In this document: piece after piece, positions 49,901 to 61,899 of the stretch
How positions within the stretch are numbered: position 1 is the stretch's first letter
Layout: each line of letters starts with the position of its first letter
Assembly (NCBI GenBank): GCA_947172415.1
Contig: OX359194.1
Span: 1,488,001 to 1,552,000 of the forward strand
Reading direction: 5' to 3'
Length of the DNA: 64,000 nt
Source of the DNA: Chondrosia reniformis
Taxonomy: Eukaryota; Porifera; Demospongiae; Chondrillida; Chondrillidae
Translations under genes and position numbers: made by a program
Notes under the pieces: model-generated
Told to the model about the DNA's origin: nothing
Seen by the model: the letters and a program-made list of their open reading frames with translations, nothing else
Databases searched by the model: none

Positions 49901-52900
49901 GCCTAGGTCCAACTCCTCTTGTGTCATGAGTGGGCGGGGGAAATCCCAAGTCACATGATGGGCTATATAGCTGTAAGATCACGTTATCACCTTAGTAACT
50001 CTACATATCTCTGCCGCATACGAATATTTGCACATATCTCTTTGTAAGGTTTGAGTTCAAGGACCCAGAAAGGAGTAGTACTGATAAGCTGGTGAAGAAC
50101 ATCCCATTTCAGTTGCAGAGGCTCTTTCTGAAGCTGCAAACCTCAGAAAGGTCAGCAGTGGAGACTACAGACATTACCAAGAGCTTTGGTTGGGATAGCA
50201 GTGAGGGTACGTAACCATGTGATCAGATCGTGTGACCGGATCATGTGATCAGATCGTGTAACCGGATCATGTGACCAGATCATGTGACCAGATCATGTGA
50301 TTAATTATGTATAGTCTTGCTAAGTACACGTTTAGAGGGTTTTACAAGACTGCCTTTGGCAAGAGTGCCCCGAGTCAAATTTATTGGGTACCATCTGCTT
50401 GCTTCTCTGCAACCAGAGAGAGGATTAAACAGCATCCTTTAGAATTTTATATAAAATTGTAGTCTATAAATATTAGTATATAGCAATTATAGCAGTACAA
50501 CAAGCTGGCAGTCGTTATGGTGTATCTTTCCCAGAAAACAACCATTTCACAATAGTATATCTGAAGGACTATGTCCATACATACTTATATAGGCCCCATT
50601 ATTTCACTATTGCATCAGCATATATTATTAGTATCTCAATATGTATACAAATGTTTCTACTCCAAATCGGTAACAATCTTTATTAACTACTAACTTAGGA
50701 TCTACTTAGTTATTATTTCGTGTCCCCAAAACAATGATGCATTAATATTATTTAACTACGTATGTAATATTGTCTATTTGTCATAATTATTGTAAGGACA
50801 ACCTCCTGCATAGGAGATATGGTCCATTTGGAAGATTGATTGATTGATTAATTGATGTTTCTACTCTTTGCAGTTTCAGTTATAATCTGTCACTCTTCAA
50901 ATGTAGTGTGTGTTTGCTTCCTGTGTAGCCTGGCAACAGCACGATGTGCAGGAGCTGTGCAGGGTGATGTTTGATGCCCTGGAGACTAAGCTGAAGGGAA
51001 AAGAAGGAAAAGACATGATTAACCAGCTCTACCAGGGGAAGATGAAGGATTATGTCAAGTGCCTGGAGGTGTGTGTTGCACTGTGTAGGTAGTCATGGGA
51101 ACACTGCATGAATTAGAGTGTAAGATTGTATTCTAAGTATGTATGGTCAGCAAGACATACAATTATGTGATGTGAACATTTAAATGAGGCACTGTATTAA
51201 AATGTTTCATTTTGAATAAGTAAGGATATGCAGTAAAGTATATACAGATAATATACTGTTATAATATAGTACATATGTAAGTACTTATATATACATGTGG
51301 TTAATGAGATTAGAGATGCTTCATGTGATATGGTATATTATATGTACATATGCATTCTTGTATGTACATACGTAGTGTGAATCGGAGAGTTTCAGAACTG
51401 ATTCATTTTTGGATATTCCTCTTTCTATAAAACCATTTGGCAGTGAAACTGCTCTAGAGAGTGTGGTAAGTGCTAAGATGTACCACTCTTAAGTGAGATA
51501 AAGAGCCAGTAGAATTGGGAGTTCCTCTCTTCTCTTCTTTCACCATCTCTTTGGGGTTTGATAGGCCAGTTTGTTGGACCTCTACCATTCATCATTGCTC
51601 CTGGGGAGTGCTATATATCCGGTCCTCTTAAAGTACACATACAGTAAATATGGGAAACTTGTATACTATCCCTCACTTGATATATGAAGGTATTTGTGGG
51701 GCCTTGCAGCGAGTATTTAGCAAGAGAGGGCAGAATGATGATAATAGAAATGAAGGGGGGCAAACATATTTAGTGCACCAATGTTCATTCTGGCACATAT
51801 ATAGTGTGGAATCATCTATATAATTTGTCATTATCAAAGGGGGGGGACAAATTGCCCCCTCTGCTCCCCCGAAAAACCCTGCCTTGTATTATAATACACA
51901 TGCCAGTGCAGTGTATATATGTTATGTGTTTACATGTCCCTTGTATCACAAGGCGTTGTTTTGTTTGAAGGACACTAGTTAGATTGCGTAATATTTTGTC
52001 ATCTTTTGATCATTAAAGGAGGAGTCGTTGAAAAGTTTTGTTGCCCCGGAAACACTCAGCGGAGACAATCAGTATTTCTGTGACAAATGCAAGAAAAAAT
52101 GTGATGCACACAAAGTAAGCTTTCATTTGTTGCTAAGCAACAGTAAAACAATATTGAGGACATCAGTATTAAGAAATGCATGCTGCCAGAAACGGCTGTC
52201 TGACCCAGTGGAGAAGAAGATGAAGAAAAGACTCCTGTATCTTCATCCAAAGCTCTCTTCAGGGTTTAGTTCCCCTATAGGCTCTTTTACAGAATAGGTA
52301 TATAGCATGTAGGAAAATGGTATCTTTGATTTTTCATGCAAATTGTAGGTATCTCTTAAATATTATGTACGTACGTAAGTATGTGCTCGAGATTATGAGC
52401 ACATATTTCATGTAAAGCTACAGTGAGTAGGCAGTGGCAAGTTGTATTTTGATGATTGTAATTGTAGTACTTGTCATGAATATACAACTTGTGTTGGATT
52501 CAACCAAATCAGCCAGGATTGCCTTCCTGTAGTTTAGCCTTCATCCTCATGTTACAACTCAGCGTCTCTTAAACATTTAATCACGCAAATTTATAAACCT
52601 TTCAAATACCATTAACCTAACCAATAAACTTGATGCAGGTGATAGGAAGTTTTAATGTTAATGTTTTATTTTAATTGCCTCTTTTAGGGACTGAAGTTTT
52701 CCCATTTTCCATATCTTTTGACTTTACAACTGAAGAGATTTGATTTAGACTATCAAACCTTTCAAAGAGTAAAGTTGAATGACAAAATGTCCTTTCCAAG
52801 AGTTTTAGATTTGAATCCCTTTACAGTGAGTTTATATTGGTTTTATTTTTTATTGTATGTATGTATGTATGTACGTATGTATGTATGTTCGTATGCAGGT

Positions 52901-55900
52901 CTCATTACTATGTATTTGTATGACATGAGCTATCATATTCCCAAACTATGGTTATTACGTATGTCTATGAAGCTAAGGATACATAAGAATATACTAAAAC
53001 ACAATTTCAGACAAATGACTTAGGGGGCAAACCTTGGAATGAGAATACTGATAGACTTCTTTTCTTCCTATCTCCATTGGGCCTAATAGTTGTTTCTGGG
53101 AATTCCACCCTTCATCAGTGAACCTGGGAGTCATTGTACATTGCCAAGGATTCACAGAAGATCAAGATAAAGAAAAAGACAGAGACTCCCAGGATCACTG
53201 ATGTTGGGTGGAATTCCCAGAAACGGCTGTCTGACCCAGTGGAGAAGAAGATGAAAGAAGGGAAAAGAAGGAAGAAAAGACTCCTGTATCTTCATCCAAA
53301 GCTCTCTTCAGGTTTAGTTCCCCTATAGGCTCTTTTACAGAATAGGCATAGCATGTAGGAAATGGTATCTTAGATTTTTCATGTACATACGTAAGTTGGT
53401 CTAATTGCTATTTGTATGCAGCATACAGTATGTAGTTGCCTGGATACAGACTGTCCAACAATTGTGTATTGTGTTCACTGTATAGAGTCCTGTAGAGTCT
53501 ACTAAAGAAGAGATCAAGCCCCCAAAAGGGGCGGGGCAGACCACACCCACTACATCTAATCCCCCGGACAGTGGTGCAGAGGCTATTAAGAAGAACGACC
53601 AATCTCCAATCAATGCTACTAATCCGCCAGTTGCTCCACCACCACCACCACCACCTACCAACAGGTCTCCACTCACGCATCCAGGTAGTAGAGACGGGGA
53701 CCAGACCCCCGGGGAAGGGGACAAGACCCTAGGGGAAGTGGACCAGACCCCCGGGGAAGGGGACAAGACCCTAGGGGAAGTGGACCAGACCCCCAGGGAA
53801 GGGGGCCAGACCTCAAGGGAAGGGGACCAGACCCCAGGGGAAGAGGACCAGAAGCCCGGGGAAGAGGACCAGAAGCCCGGAGAAGGGGACCAGAAGCCCG
53901 GGGAAGGGGACCAGACCCCCGGGGAAGGGGGATCAGTCAAAAATGCCCCAGAATCTGATCAGTTCAGTCAGGGGGCTGTAGCACTCCCTAAGTCTGATAA
54001 TAAGAGCTCTCGCCATCAGCAGGAGGAAGATGAGATTCAAGAGAAATTAAAGGGTGTACGTTTTATACAATTGTAAAAGGAAATGAAAGAAGTTAACAGT
54101 TATATGCCCTCCATTTCAGGGTCCGTATGTTTACGAGCTGTTTTCTGTGATGGTCCATTCTGGCAGTGCTCTTGGAGGCCATTACTATGCATACATAAAG
54201 TAAGCTGTTTAGTCACTTTAATTTCCATAAGTACGTATGTACATACGTATGTATATATGAAGTGATGGGGAGTAATTTTAGTTGCGTTCATTATGATAGA
54301 TAAGTTTATTGGAGCTATCGGCAACAAAAATCAGGTTAGATTGAACGTTTCGACCCTTAGGTCTTCATCAGCATTTTTTTCAATCTACGTAGCTCGATTT
54401 TCATTGCAGATAGCTCCAATAAACTTATCTATCATATGTACATATGTATATGTATGGTAGCTGTTTAGCCCTGGATATGTCTGTTAATACTGTGATTTCA
54501 TTGGTTAAAGGTCTCTAAAGGATTTCCAGTGGTATTGCTTCAATGATCACAATGTAACGTTTGCAACAGAGGATGACATTGAGAAGGCCTTTGGCGGTAT
54601 CCATCAATCTAGAGGCTACTATTCTTCCATATATTCCAGGTGAGGCTCAACTGTGTCGCAATCATCATACTAAGCACTTGAAAAATCTAAGATACCATTT
54701 TCCTACATGCTATATGCCTATTCTGTAAAAGAGCCTATAGGGGAACTAAACCTGAAGAGAGCTTTGGATGAAGATATAGGAGTCTTTTCTTCCTTCTTTT
54801 CCCTTCTTTCATCTTCTTCTCCACTGGGTCAGATAGCCATTTCTAGGAATTCCACCCTTCATCAGTGATCCTGGGAGTCTTTGTCTTTTTCTTTATCTTG
54901 ATCTTCTGTGAATCCTTGGCATGTATACTGTGTATATGTGAATAATCATTGGATGATGTCAATCAATCAAGTGACTGAAATCTTGTCTAATGTCACTTGG
55001 CTGTTTGGTGTAATATCTTCCGCTGATTTTGTCATCATAGATTTTGTGCATGCTTAGTGCAATTAACTCCCTTACTTTCTGTATGCACTGTGTACATGTA
55101 AGATATGTACGTACATAAGTACATAATACAAATCCTTCTGAATATGTGTCAAATGATCCTTTTTATTGCAATCTTTACGTTGTAGTTCTGCCAATGCATA
55201 CATGTTGATGTACAGGAAAGTGTCTCCTAGAAACGAAAGTAAGCTATGAATAATGTTATTGAAATGATCAATGTTAACAGTTAGGTAGCATTATTACTAC
55301 ATATACGTACGTATGCAGAGGAAATGAATGTATTCTGGAGTATGCAGACTATATTAACTATTGGCACATTCGGTGGATGTCATTCTAATATTGCATGTAC
55401 ATCTGTTATGTAGGTTTCATGGAAGTAGAGTACTTTCCACAACATCTAAGACAGTTAATTGAGGAAGAGCACATAATAGAGAAGAGAGCAGTTGAAATTG
55501 AAAAGAAACAAAAAGAGATGTGTAAAGTAAGTGTAAACGTGGACTTGGGATAATAGATAATACATGAGTGTTTTAGAACCTACGTACTTTGATGAAATCC
55601 ATATGCATGCTAATAATTGTAGATTTATTAGATGGCCAACTGTGTGGTTAAAAGCAATTGGCCCCTTTTTAGTGTCTTATGTTTGAATATGATGTGTTAA
55701 TATCGTGTGCCTCTTCTCTCACTAAATCCACCTGATCTTTCTCTGCTAGTTGAAGCTATTTTACCGAGACATTGGAGCTGAGTCGCTGACAGAAGGCAGA
55801 ATACAAATCCACAAGGACGATACACTGCAGCAAGCTGTGGTTGAGGCACATAGGGTAAGATGCAATTAAGTTTCCGGAGCATGTCCATTTTATGGAAATA

Positions 55901-58900
55901 GTTTCATTTCCCAAACTTCACAGTTGCTGTACCAGCTTGCTATTTATATGCATCCAATGTAAATATTAATGTATTAAATACATCCCTTACTGGACATTAC
56001 TGCAATACTAATTGTCTTTGTTTACAACTGTAAAATTTATTTATGGTAATAGATTGCCGGCTATGGTAAGAAGATTCCAGTTGAGCAGTGTCGACTAGTG
56101 AGATATGATGACTATTATGAACTGGTTGAAAGATCCTGGGAAGGCAAAGAGGTATATTATATACATACTATTTAGCAAGGATTATATATACGTATATTAT
56201 ATACATACTATTATAGCAAGGATTATATGTACTAGTACTCTCATTATTGCTGATGAAGACCTATTGGTCGAAAAGTTTATTTAATTGAATTTTCCTGTTG
56301 CCGAGGCTCATTAAGACAAGTATTATGTTATACCTTTATCATCCATTACTCCTCCAAAGCGTTTTTCTGGAGGCAGTGTGTCTATAGTTAGTTTTTTCCC
56401 TTTAGGAGCTCACAGTTAGCAATGTGTTTGGTGGTGTCAAGACCTATTATACATTTGAGTTGCTATTGGAAACGAGGGAAGAGGGGGAGGAGTTTCCACG
56501 CTATCAGGAAAGTGAGATTGTGATTAAATTCAGAACTGTTGATGCTGATATTAGTGAGCCACACAGAGCGATCAGTAACACCAGTCACATCAGGTTGATG
56601 CCCACTTTGACCATCAGGGAAATGAAGGACAAGATAGCACAGGTTAGCATGATCTAACTATGACATGTTACCTTTTGAAAATGAAGCAAGTGTCTTAATT
56701 ATAGGGGTATCCTCAACTAGGAAGTAACTGTGTAGTTGTATACGTATTTTTAGATTTTATCAAAGTAATCTGGCACCAAACAGGAGCTATTGTTTGTTTA
56801 TATTTACAATGTGTTGCCTGATGTATGGACTTCATTCTGATTCTGATTCTAATTCTAACTCTCAATTCAGAGAATTGGAATGGATGATCCCATCCACCTT
56901 CTTGTCCTCTGGGAGAAGTATCACTCGGATCTCATCTACTTGGACACTGACGATATGACTCTAAAAGAGACTGGCTTTCACAAGAGAACCAGGGTAAGTA
57001 GACCTGCCATATAAGGGTAAGTAGACCTGCCATATATAGACCTGCCATATAAGGGTAAGTGGACCTGCCATATAAGGCTATGGATGTGTTACTGGTTAGC
57101 TAATGCTACTGATTAAATGTGTCTATACAGCTGCCAGTTGCTATAGTAACATTGTTTACTTTTCAATGTTTACAGTTGTTTGTCCAGAAGCAGCCCTACA
57201 CTAGTGATCATGCTGGCATTCAGGACTCTCAGTTCTGGAGGCATATTGATGAGTATCTTCACATGATCAAGGTCCTGGTGTTCTTGGATGAAGACTTTCC
57301 ATCCATGGCCAGGAACCCTGGTCAGTTTTCCGCTTATATAGGTTAAATAAAACGAGTCATGTGACACGTTTGCATGTAATCTTGCTGTATATGCTCATGA
57401 CTGCTTCATTTTATTGTACATTTTAACTCGTCTGGCTAAATTATACTTGTAGTCGATGGAGGAATCGAGAAATTGGTGGATGGAGAACCCTCTTTCACTA
57501 TCCACCTTGACAAGAGGAAAACCCTGGAGGAATTAAAAAGACAAATGGGAGAAAAGCTTCAGTTTGAACCAATCAATTTCAAGGTACGTAGATTGATACA
57601 ATATACAATACGACACTGATACATACGTAGTACGGCATTAGTATGAATGTGTTAGCTGTACCGTATTCTTCATCATTGTATACATACGTATATTATTATT
57701 AACTGTCCTCTCCTTGATAGCTGCATATATACGTATAACTTTTACTTACTTGTATAACTATACATACCAACATGTGATTACTTAAAAATGTACAATTAAA
57801 TGTGATGTTCCTGTGTGTAGTTATACCGTATCTATGGTAACTATCAAGAATTTGAAATGACTCGTCTTCAGGATAGCCTACAGTCCAATCCAGATGAGAT
57901 CAAGGTGTGTACTTTATTGTGTCAGTGTAGTTTCTTGTATAAAGTGCTATGATCATGGGTTGAGTGATTATAAATTATTTGTGTTAGGTCAAACCTTGCC
58001 TGTAATGATAGATTACATACGTATGTACTGTACAGTGATACCTTAAGTGTACCTCACTGATAAGAACTGAATAAGAGGGCGATAGAGTTGTCTGTGGCTG
58101 GTGACTTGTACGTATATTCTTGGACAGGATTATGTAACTGGCTCCCATCAAATTGAGCTTCAATCTCCCAACTGATCATAAATTTATTATTTGTTTTGGT
58201 GTAGTACGTACAGTATTTCTAGTGATGATTCCATCTTATAATATAACCTGTTGGATGATATTTTGAGCATCAGTAACATAAATTCAGTAAATTTAAAGGA
58301 ATGACCAAATATTCCCTATTCTTACTTTATAGCCTGTACACTCAGTGTGCAATCAACCTCCTCCCTTTCAACCACCTCTGATGTTTGTTTGTTTGTTTGT
58401 TTGTTTACAGGTTGTTGTTAGAAAGGGAAGAGCATTACAAACTGATGAATGGAGAGTGAAAGTGTTCCAACTTGACATGTTACAAACAGAGGTACCTACG
58501 TTCGTACATACATATATTTACATCCCTACTAAGGTAACAACTCTATTTCATTATGCGTACCAGTGTTTAGTACCATCCCAAATTTGCGATAATATCCTCG
58601 CAGTTCTATATTCTGCAAGATATGGACATTTGAGCTGTCTGTTTATATCCTAATGGGCAAACCACAAGTCTTTGCCTTACCTATGAACCCCTTTTAATTG
58701 TTTGTGTTTCTTGCTAGTATTCTAAGGAGCTTTTGGATATTATTGTGGGAAAGGGAATGACAGTCTTGGAGATTAAAAAGGAAATCTTAAAGTTGCTTCA
58801 GGACAAGGAAGAGTTTAAAGATTTTCCTTTAGACAGGTACAGTTTGCTGCTGTGTTTCAAATTTTGTACGGAATGTTCTAACTAACCAGATCATACGTGT

Positions 58901-61147
58901 CTGTGCTAGTATCGGGTTAGTACAGTAAATGACTGTATTTCATTTCTATGTAGGTTTCGTTTGAGGAAGAAGCAGTGGAGAAATCCTGGTTTTATCTACC
59001 TGAATGAGATGAAAGTGTCCAAAGACTTTCAACTTTTTGTCAATTTTGAATTATTTGTGGAGCTACTGAGAGGTACAGTATGTACATATGAAAAATCTAA
59101 TACACCATTTTCCTACATTCTATGCCTACTCTGTAAAAAGCCTACGTATATGGAACTAAACCTGAAGAGAGCTTTGGATGAAGATACAGGAGTCTCTCTT
59201 CTTTTTTCTTCTTCTGTTCCACTGGACCAGACAACTGTTTCTAGGAATTCTACCCTTCATCAGTGACCCTGGGAATCTTTGTCTTTTTCTTGATCTTGAT
59301 CTTTTGTGAATCCTTGTCCGCATGTACAAATTGTATGTAATCTCTTTCACATTGGGGCACGGAGTGATGACATTTTTTAATTCTACAATGGTCTTTCACA
59401 CTGACTCAGGCTGTTTAATTAAGAAACACAGAGTGTTATGCACTTATATAATCGTAACTTCATGCAATTGACTTTTAATAACTACATATGTTCAACAGTG
59501 TGTCTCACCTGCTAAGAAACTGGTTGTAGTCTTAAGCTAACATTTATGGCATTTATTTAAGGAAGTTTTAGTAAATACAGTTGCTAATTGTTTCTGCAGA
59601 AACTGAGAAGTTGGAGTCCGTGAGCCACATTCAGATGTACGTCAGACGATGGAGACCTTCAGAGTACAAAGTGGATCAGGTTGGAGAAGTTATCTTGACA
59701 AATACTTCAATGGATGAGCTGAAATATAGGGTTGGTTGGACACCTTGTACACATACGTACATAATGGGCCGGATACTGTAACACAGAAGTGTTACGTACG
59801 TATACAGTATTTTATACAATACTGAAGATTTCTGTTGGAAAGCACTAAAATCACATCTTCACCTATTATTAACTTTAAAAGCTATGATTAATATATTATT
59901 TCTCTTAATTTTAAAGTCAACTATTGGAACTAATTTATATAGATAAGTGCAGGGTTTAATAGTACTGTACATAAGAATAAAATACTTATAGTGTGGACTT
60001 GATTGAACTGACTGCTATTGCAAATGATGATTTTAGAGAGGTGACCGTTCACTGTACATACAGTATGCACATGTAGCACTTTTACAAGTTTGTGTATTGT
60101 CCATACGATTAGATTTCTCTTGCAAGCGGTATTCCAAAGGAGAGAGTAGAGATAGCTAAAGGTTATGGAACATTTCCTCATGAGACATCAGTGTTGGATA
60201 TCCACAAAGATCTGAACTGGAATCCGAACTGTGAAAATGTGTCAGGTAGTCCTCTCTTCTTTACATCAGACGGCAGCATGATCTTCTACAGGTACGTACG
60301 TATGTTAGTAACCGTAGGATACTGAGATTATTGAGCAACTGCAGCATTAATTCTTTTAAATATGCATTACAAGCAAGGAAAACTCGATATATACAAAGTA
60401 TAGGTACATTAAACCAAGTATATAGTATTAGAGTACATACATATACCTACTTGGTACCTTCATTGACAGAGATTCTGCTGAAGAGCTCAAAGAGCTGTCT
60501 AAAGAAGAACTCGAAGAAATTAAGAAAGCCGAACAGGAAAGGTTTGTTAGCTATGTTGTACAATATACGTATAATGGTTACATATAATGGTACTCCTTTC
60601 AGTAATGACTTCCAAAATAACTTATATATATTCCTCTGTGAGATTTACCCAGTTAACAATGTCCCGTAATAAGGTGTATCTGTATACCTGCTTCACATGT
60701 ATAAAACATTTACAAAAATGATGTTAGAAGTAGGAATGTCAGTGTTCACTAGTACATCTGCAAAAAGTATCAAAACAATACAGTGATTTTATGATAAGGC
60801 TAATCATACGGAATTTTACTGAAATTTGCATAAGTAATTTAACCATACACTTCTGTGTTTGCGAGCACCAAACTGAAGTAGGAATGGTGTGCCCAAACAC
60901 AGAAGTGTATGGTTAAGTTACTTAAATTTCAGTATATATGCAACTTATATTAATCCTCAAATCTTGTTTTAACTTGATCATTGTTTGATTTAGATTGAGT
61001 AAGTACCAGACTAGTACATCTACAATTTCAAATAGTCGGATGTTTCATCGAAAGGAGAAAGCTCTAAAGATTTATACTGATGAAGATGACATTTCTGCTG
61101 ACAAAGTAGTCAGTGAAAAAAGTGAAACTCTGAATGAAGTTGACTAA
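46931..61147 (+). CDS. USP47: Ubiquitin carboxyl-terminal hydrolase 47 (USP47)
   Basis: USP47 is a cysteine protease that removes ubiquitin, for example from DNA polymerase beta and beta-catenin in vertebrates. 29 exons, 1332 residues: 46931-47063, 48157-48373, 48604-48736, 49407-49473, 49641-49743, 50049-50206, 50929-51068, 51376-51465, 52019-52114, 52688-52825, 53486-54055, 54120-54199, 54511-54639, 55186-55238, 55414-55526, 55750-55854, 56053-56151, 56406-56642, 56871-56993, 57176-57320, 57453-57583, 57821-57904, 58411-58491, 58718-58836, 58954-59072, 59600-59730, 60113-60291, 60470-60541, 60994-61147. Catalytic Cys near residue 197 ([16 protein letters not shown]) and His near 636 (GGHYYAY) are present. 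[25 protein letters not shown] and LTLQLKRFD fit USP47. C-terminal ubiquitin-like domains follow, ending [15 protein letters not shown] as in human. The acidic loop between LNPFT and [15 protein letters not shown] carries a minisatellite. Confidence 0.95.
48430..48590. repeat. Diverged MITE relative in USP47 intron 2
   Basis: GATGACTGGGAGGCATACAC ... TCACTTGGCTGG resembles the interior and end of the element at 62103-62323. Confidence 0.35.
49115..49335. repeat. Intronic minisatellite, 42-bp unit, about 5 copies
   Basis: Units containing TACCTACGTATATGTAGGTA, itself palindromic, then GCTAGTATACCCATGTACTG, in USP47 intron 3. Because 42 is divisible by 3, both strands show long repetitive open frames that are not genes. 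Confidence 0.92.
49496..49610. repeat. CCATCCAT / CCACCCAT simple repeat
   Basis: Degenerate tandem CCATCCACCCATC units in USP47 intron 4. Confidence 0.7.
50214..50305. repeat. Short tandem repeat, 11-bp unit
   Basis: About eight units of GATCATGTGAC with variants (ATCGTGTGACC), in USP47 intron 6. Confidence 0.75.
51700..51890. mobile_element. MITE-like element, second copy of the 4811 family
   Basis: It reads as the reverse complement of 4811-4980: GAGTATTTAGCAAG, AGGGCAGAATGATGATAATA and GAACATTCTGGCACATATAT segments correspond. It lies in a USP47 intron. Confidence 0.65.
52178..52345 (+). mobile_element. R1 LINE-like repeat, 5'-truncated copy
   Basis: Starts at CCAGAAACGGCTGTCTGACC and ends GATTTTTCATGC, in a USP47 intron. 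Confidence 0.65.
53045..53385 (+). mobile_element. R1 LINE-like repeat, longest copy, with an inverted partial copy in front
   Basis: An inverted fragment (GTTTCTGGGAATTCCACCCT, from 53090) is followed from about 53145 by the fullest sense copy (CCAAGGATTCACAGAAGATC onward). The arrangement resembles an inversion made during insertion (twin priming). Its short open stretch contains [15 protein letters not shown]. Confidence 0.65.
53699..53929 (+). repeat. Coding minisatellite in USP47, 21-bp unit, 11 copies
   Basis: Eleven heptapeptides of the type DQTPGEG, with variants [14 protein letters not shown] and GQTSREG, at about residues 497-573. They sit in the acidic loop inside the USP catalytic domain. 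A proline run (VAPPPPPPP) precedes them. Confidence 0.95.
54291..54434. mobile_element. MITE-like element with about 40-bp inverted ends
   Basis: GATAGATAAGTTTATTGGAG at the left mirrors CTCCAATAAACTTATCTATC at the right. The middle holds the GAACGTTTCGACCCTTAGGT / GTCTTCATCAGC hairpin. It lies in a USP47 intron. Confidence 0.7.
54685..54920 (-). mobile_element. R1 LINE-like repeat copy
   Basis: Antisense copy from AAAAATCTAAGATACC to TGTGAATCCTTGGC, in a USP47 intron. Nearly full length. Confidence 0.65.
56994..57082 (+). repeat. Tandem duplication of the USP47 exon 19 donor region
   Basis: GTAAGTAGACCTGCCATATA is repeated with partial copies, giving three GTAAGT donors in a row. Use of the later donors would add an in-frame TAA. 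Confidence 0.75.
58384..58408. repeat. GTTT microsatellite at a USP47 acceptor
   Basis: A run of GTTTGTTTGTTTGTTTGTTT forms the pyrimidine-rich tract before the acceptor at 58410. Confidence 0.85.
59088..59320 (-). mobile_element. R1 LINE-like repeat copy
   Basis: Antisense, near full length, in a USP47 intron. It begins within 20 bases of the donor at 59072. Confidence 0.65.
60818..60935. mobile_element. Inverted-repeat element, about 40-bp arms
   Basis: TTTAACCATACACTTCTGTG mirrors CACAGAAGTGTATGGTTAAG around a spacer of about 35 bp, in the last USP47 intron. Confidence 0.75.
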
Positions 61148-61899
61148 ATTATAGTGTCCTGTATTATGAGTCAGAACAATGTGTACTATTATAACTAGTA
61201 TAATTTGTATAATAATTAATGCAATGTAATGTATGATGAATTAATTGGATTTGGACTAATCAATTGCGAAGCTTGTTAAAAATCTGATTTTAATTGTTGT
61301 CCACATGGTCCCAGGTTCAGTGATGAAGGATGATATTTCCAGAATCAGCTGTCTAGCCCAGTGGATCAGAAGATTATAAAGAGAATATATACTCAATCTT
61401 GTATCCTCATCCAAAATTCTCACTAGGTTTAGTTCCCTATAGCTCTTTTATTCTGTAAAAAAGACATGCATATACATACGTATGTTGGAAATGCTGTATA
61501 TATATCTTTCTGGAATCCATAAAGGCTACTTCATCCAAAATGGTCTCTTACGTATGTACATATGTATATTTTAGTTTAAATTGAAGCAACATGCATAATA
61601 AAATGATAAATAAAAAGACTGATGTTTGTACAAACATTTGGTGATGATGCAAGTTTGCAAAATTATAAGAATGTAAACAAGTTTAAAAGTACTAACACTG
61701 GATAAATGATTATTACAAACCTGATGTTACAGGAAAAGTGCATACAGTACAACATAATTGTAGTATTATTTAGTGATAAGTTTGAAATGGTAGAAAGTTT
61801 GTTCTAAACAACGTTGTTTAAACCTTTTTATGAAGGTCCATATTTCACATATCATCAGCGGCTACTGATGGAGTATGTGTGGGCGTATCCGTAATCTGA
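61148..61899. other. Spacer between the converging USP47 and COR-domain genes
   Basis: No gene is seen. It contains an old R1 copy (61312-61480) and A+T-rich sequence. The two genes converge, so it holds both 3' UTRs. Confidence 0.5.
61312..61480 (+). mobile_element. R1 repeat, old diverged copy
   Basis: CCCAGGTTCAGTGATGAAGG ... TTTAGTTCCCTATAGCTC, with many differences from the young copies. Confidence 0.5.

Noticed and set aside
53401-53940. Serine/proline-rich 179-residue minus-strand frame
   Set aside because: It is the antisense of the USP47 exon with its 21-bp coding repeat.
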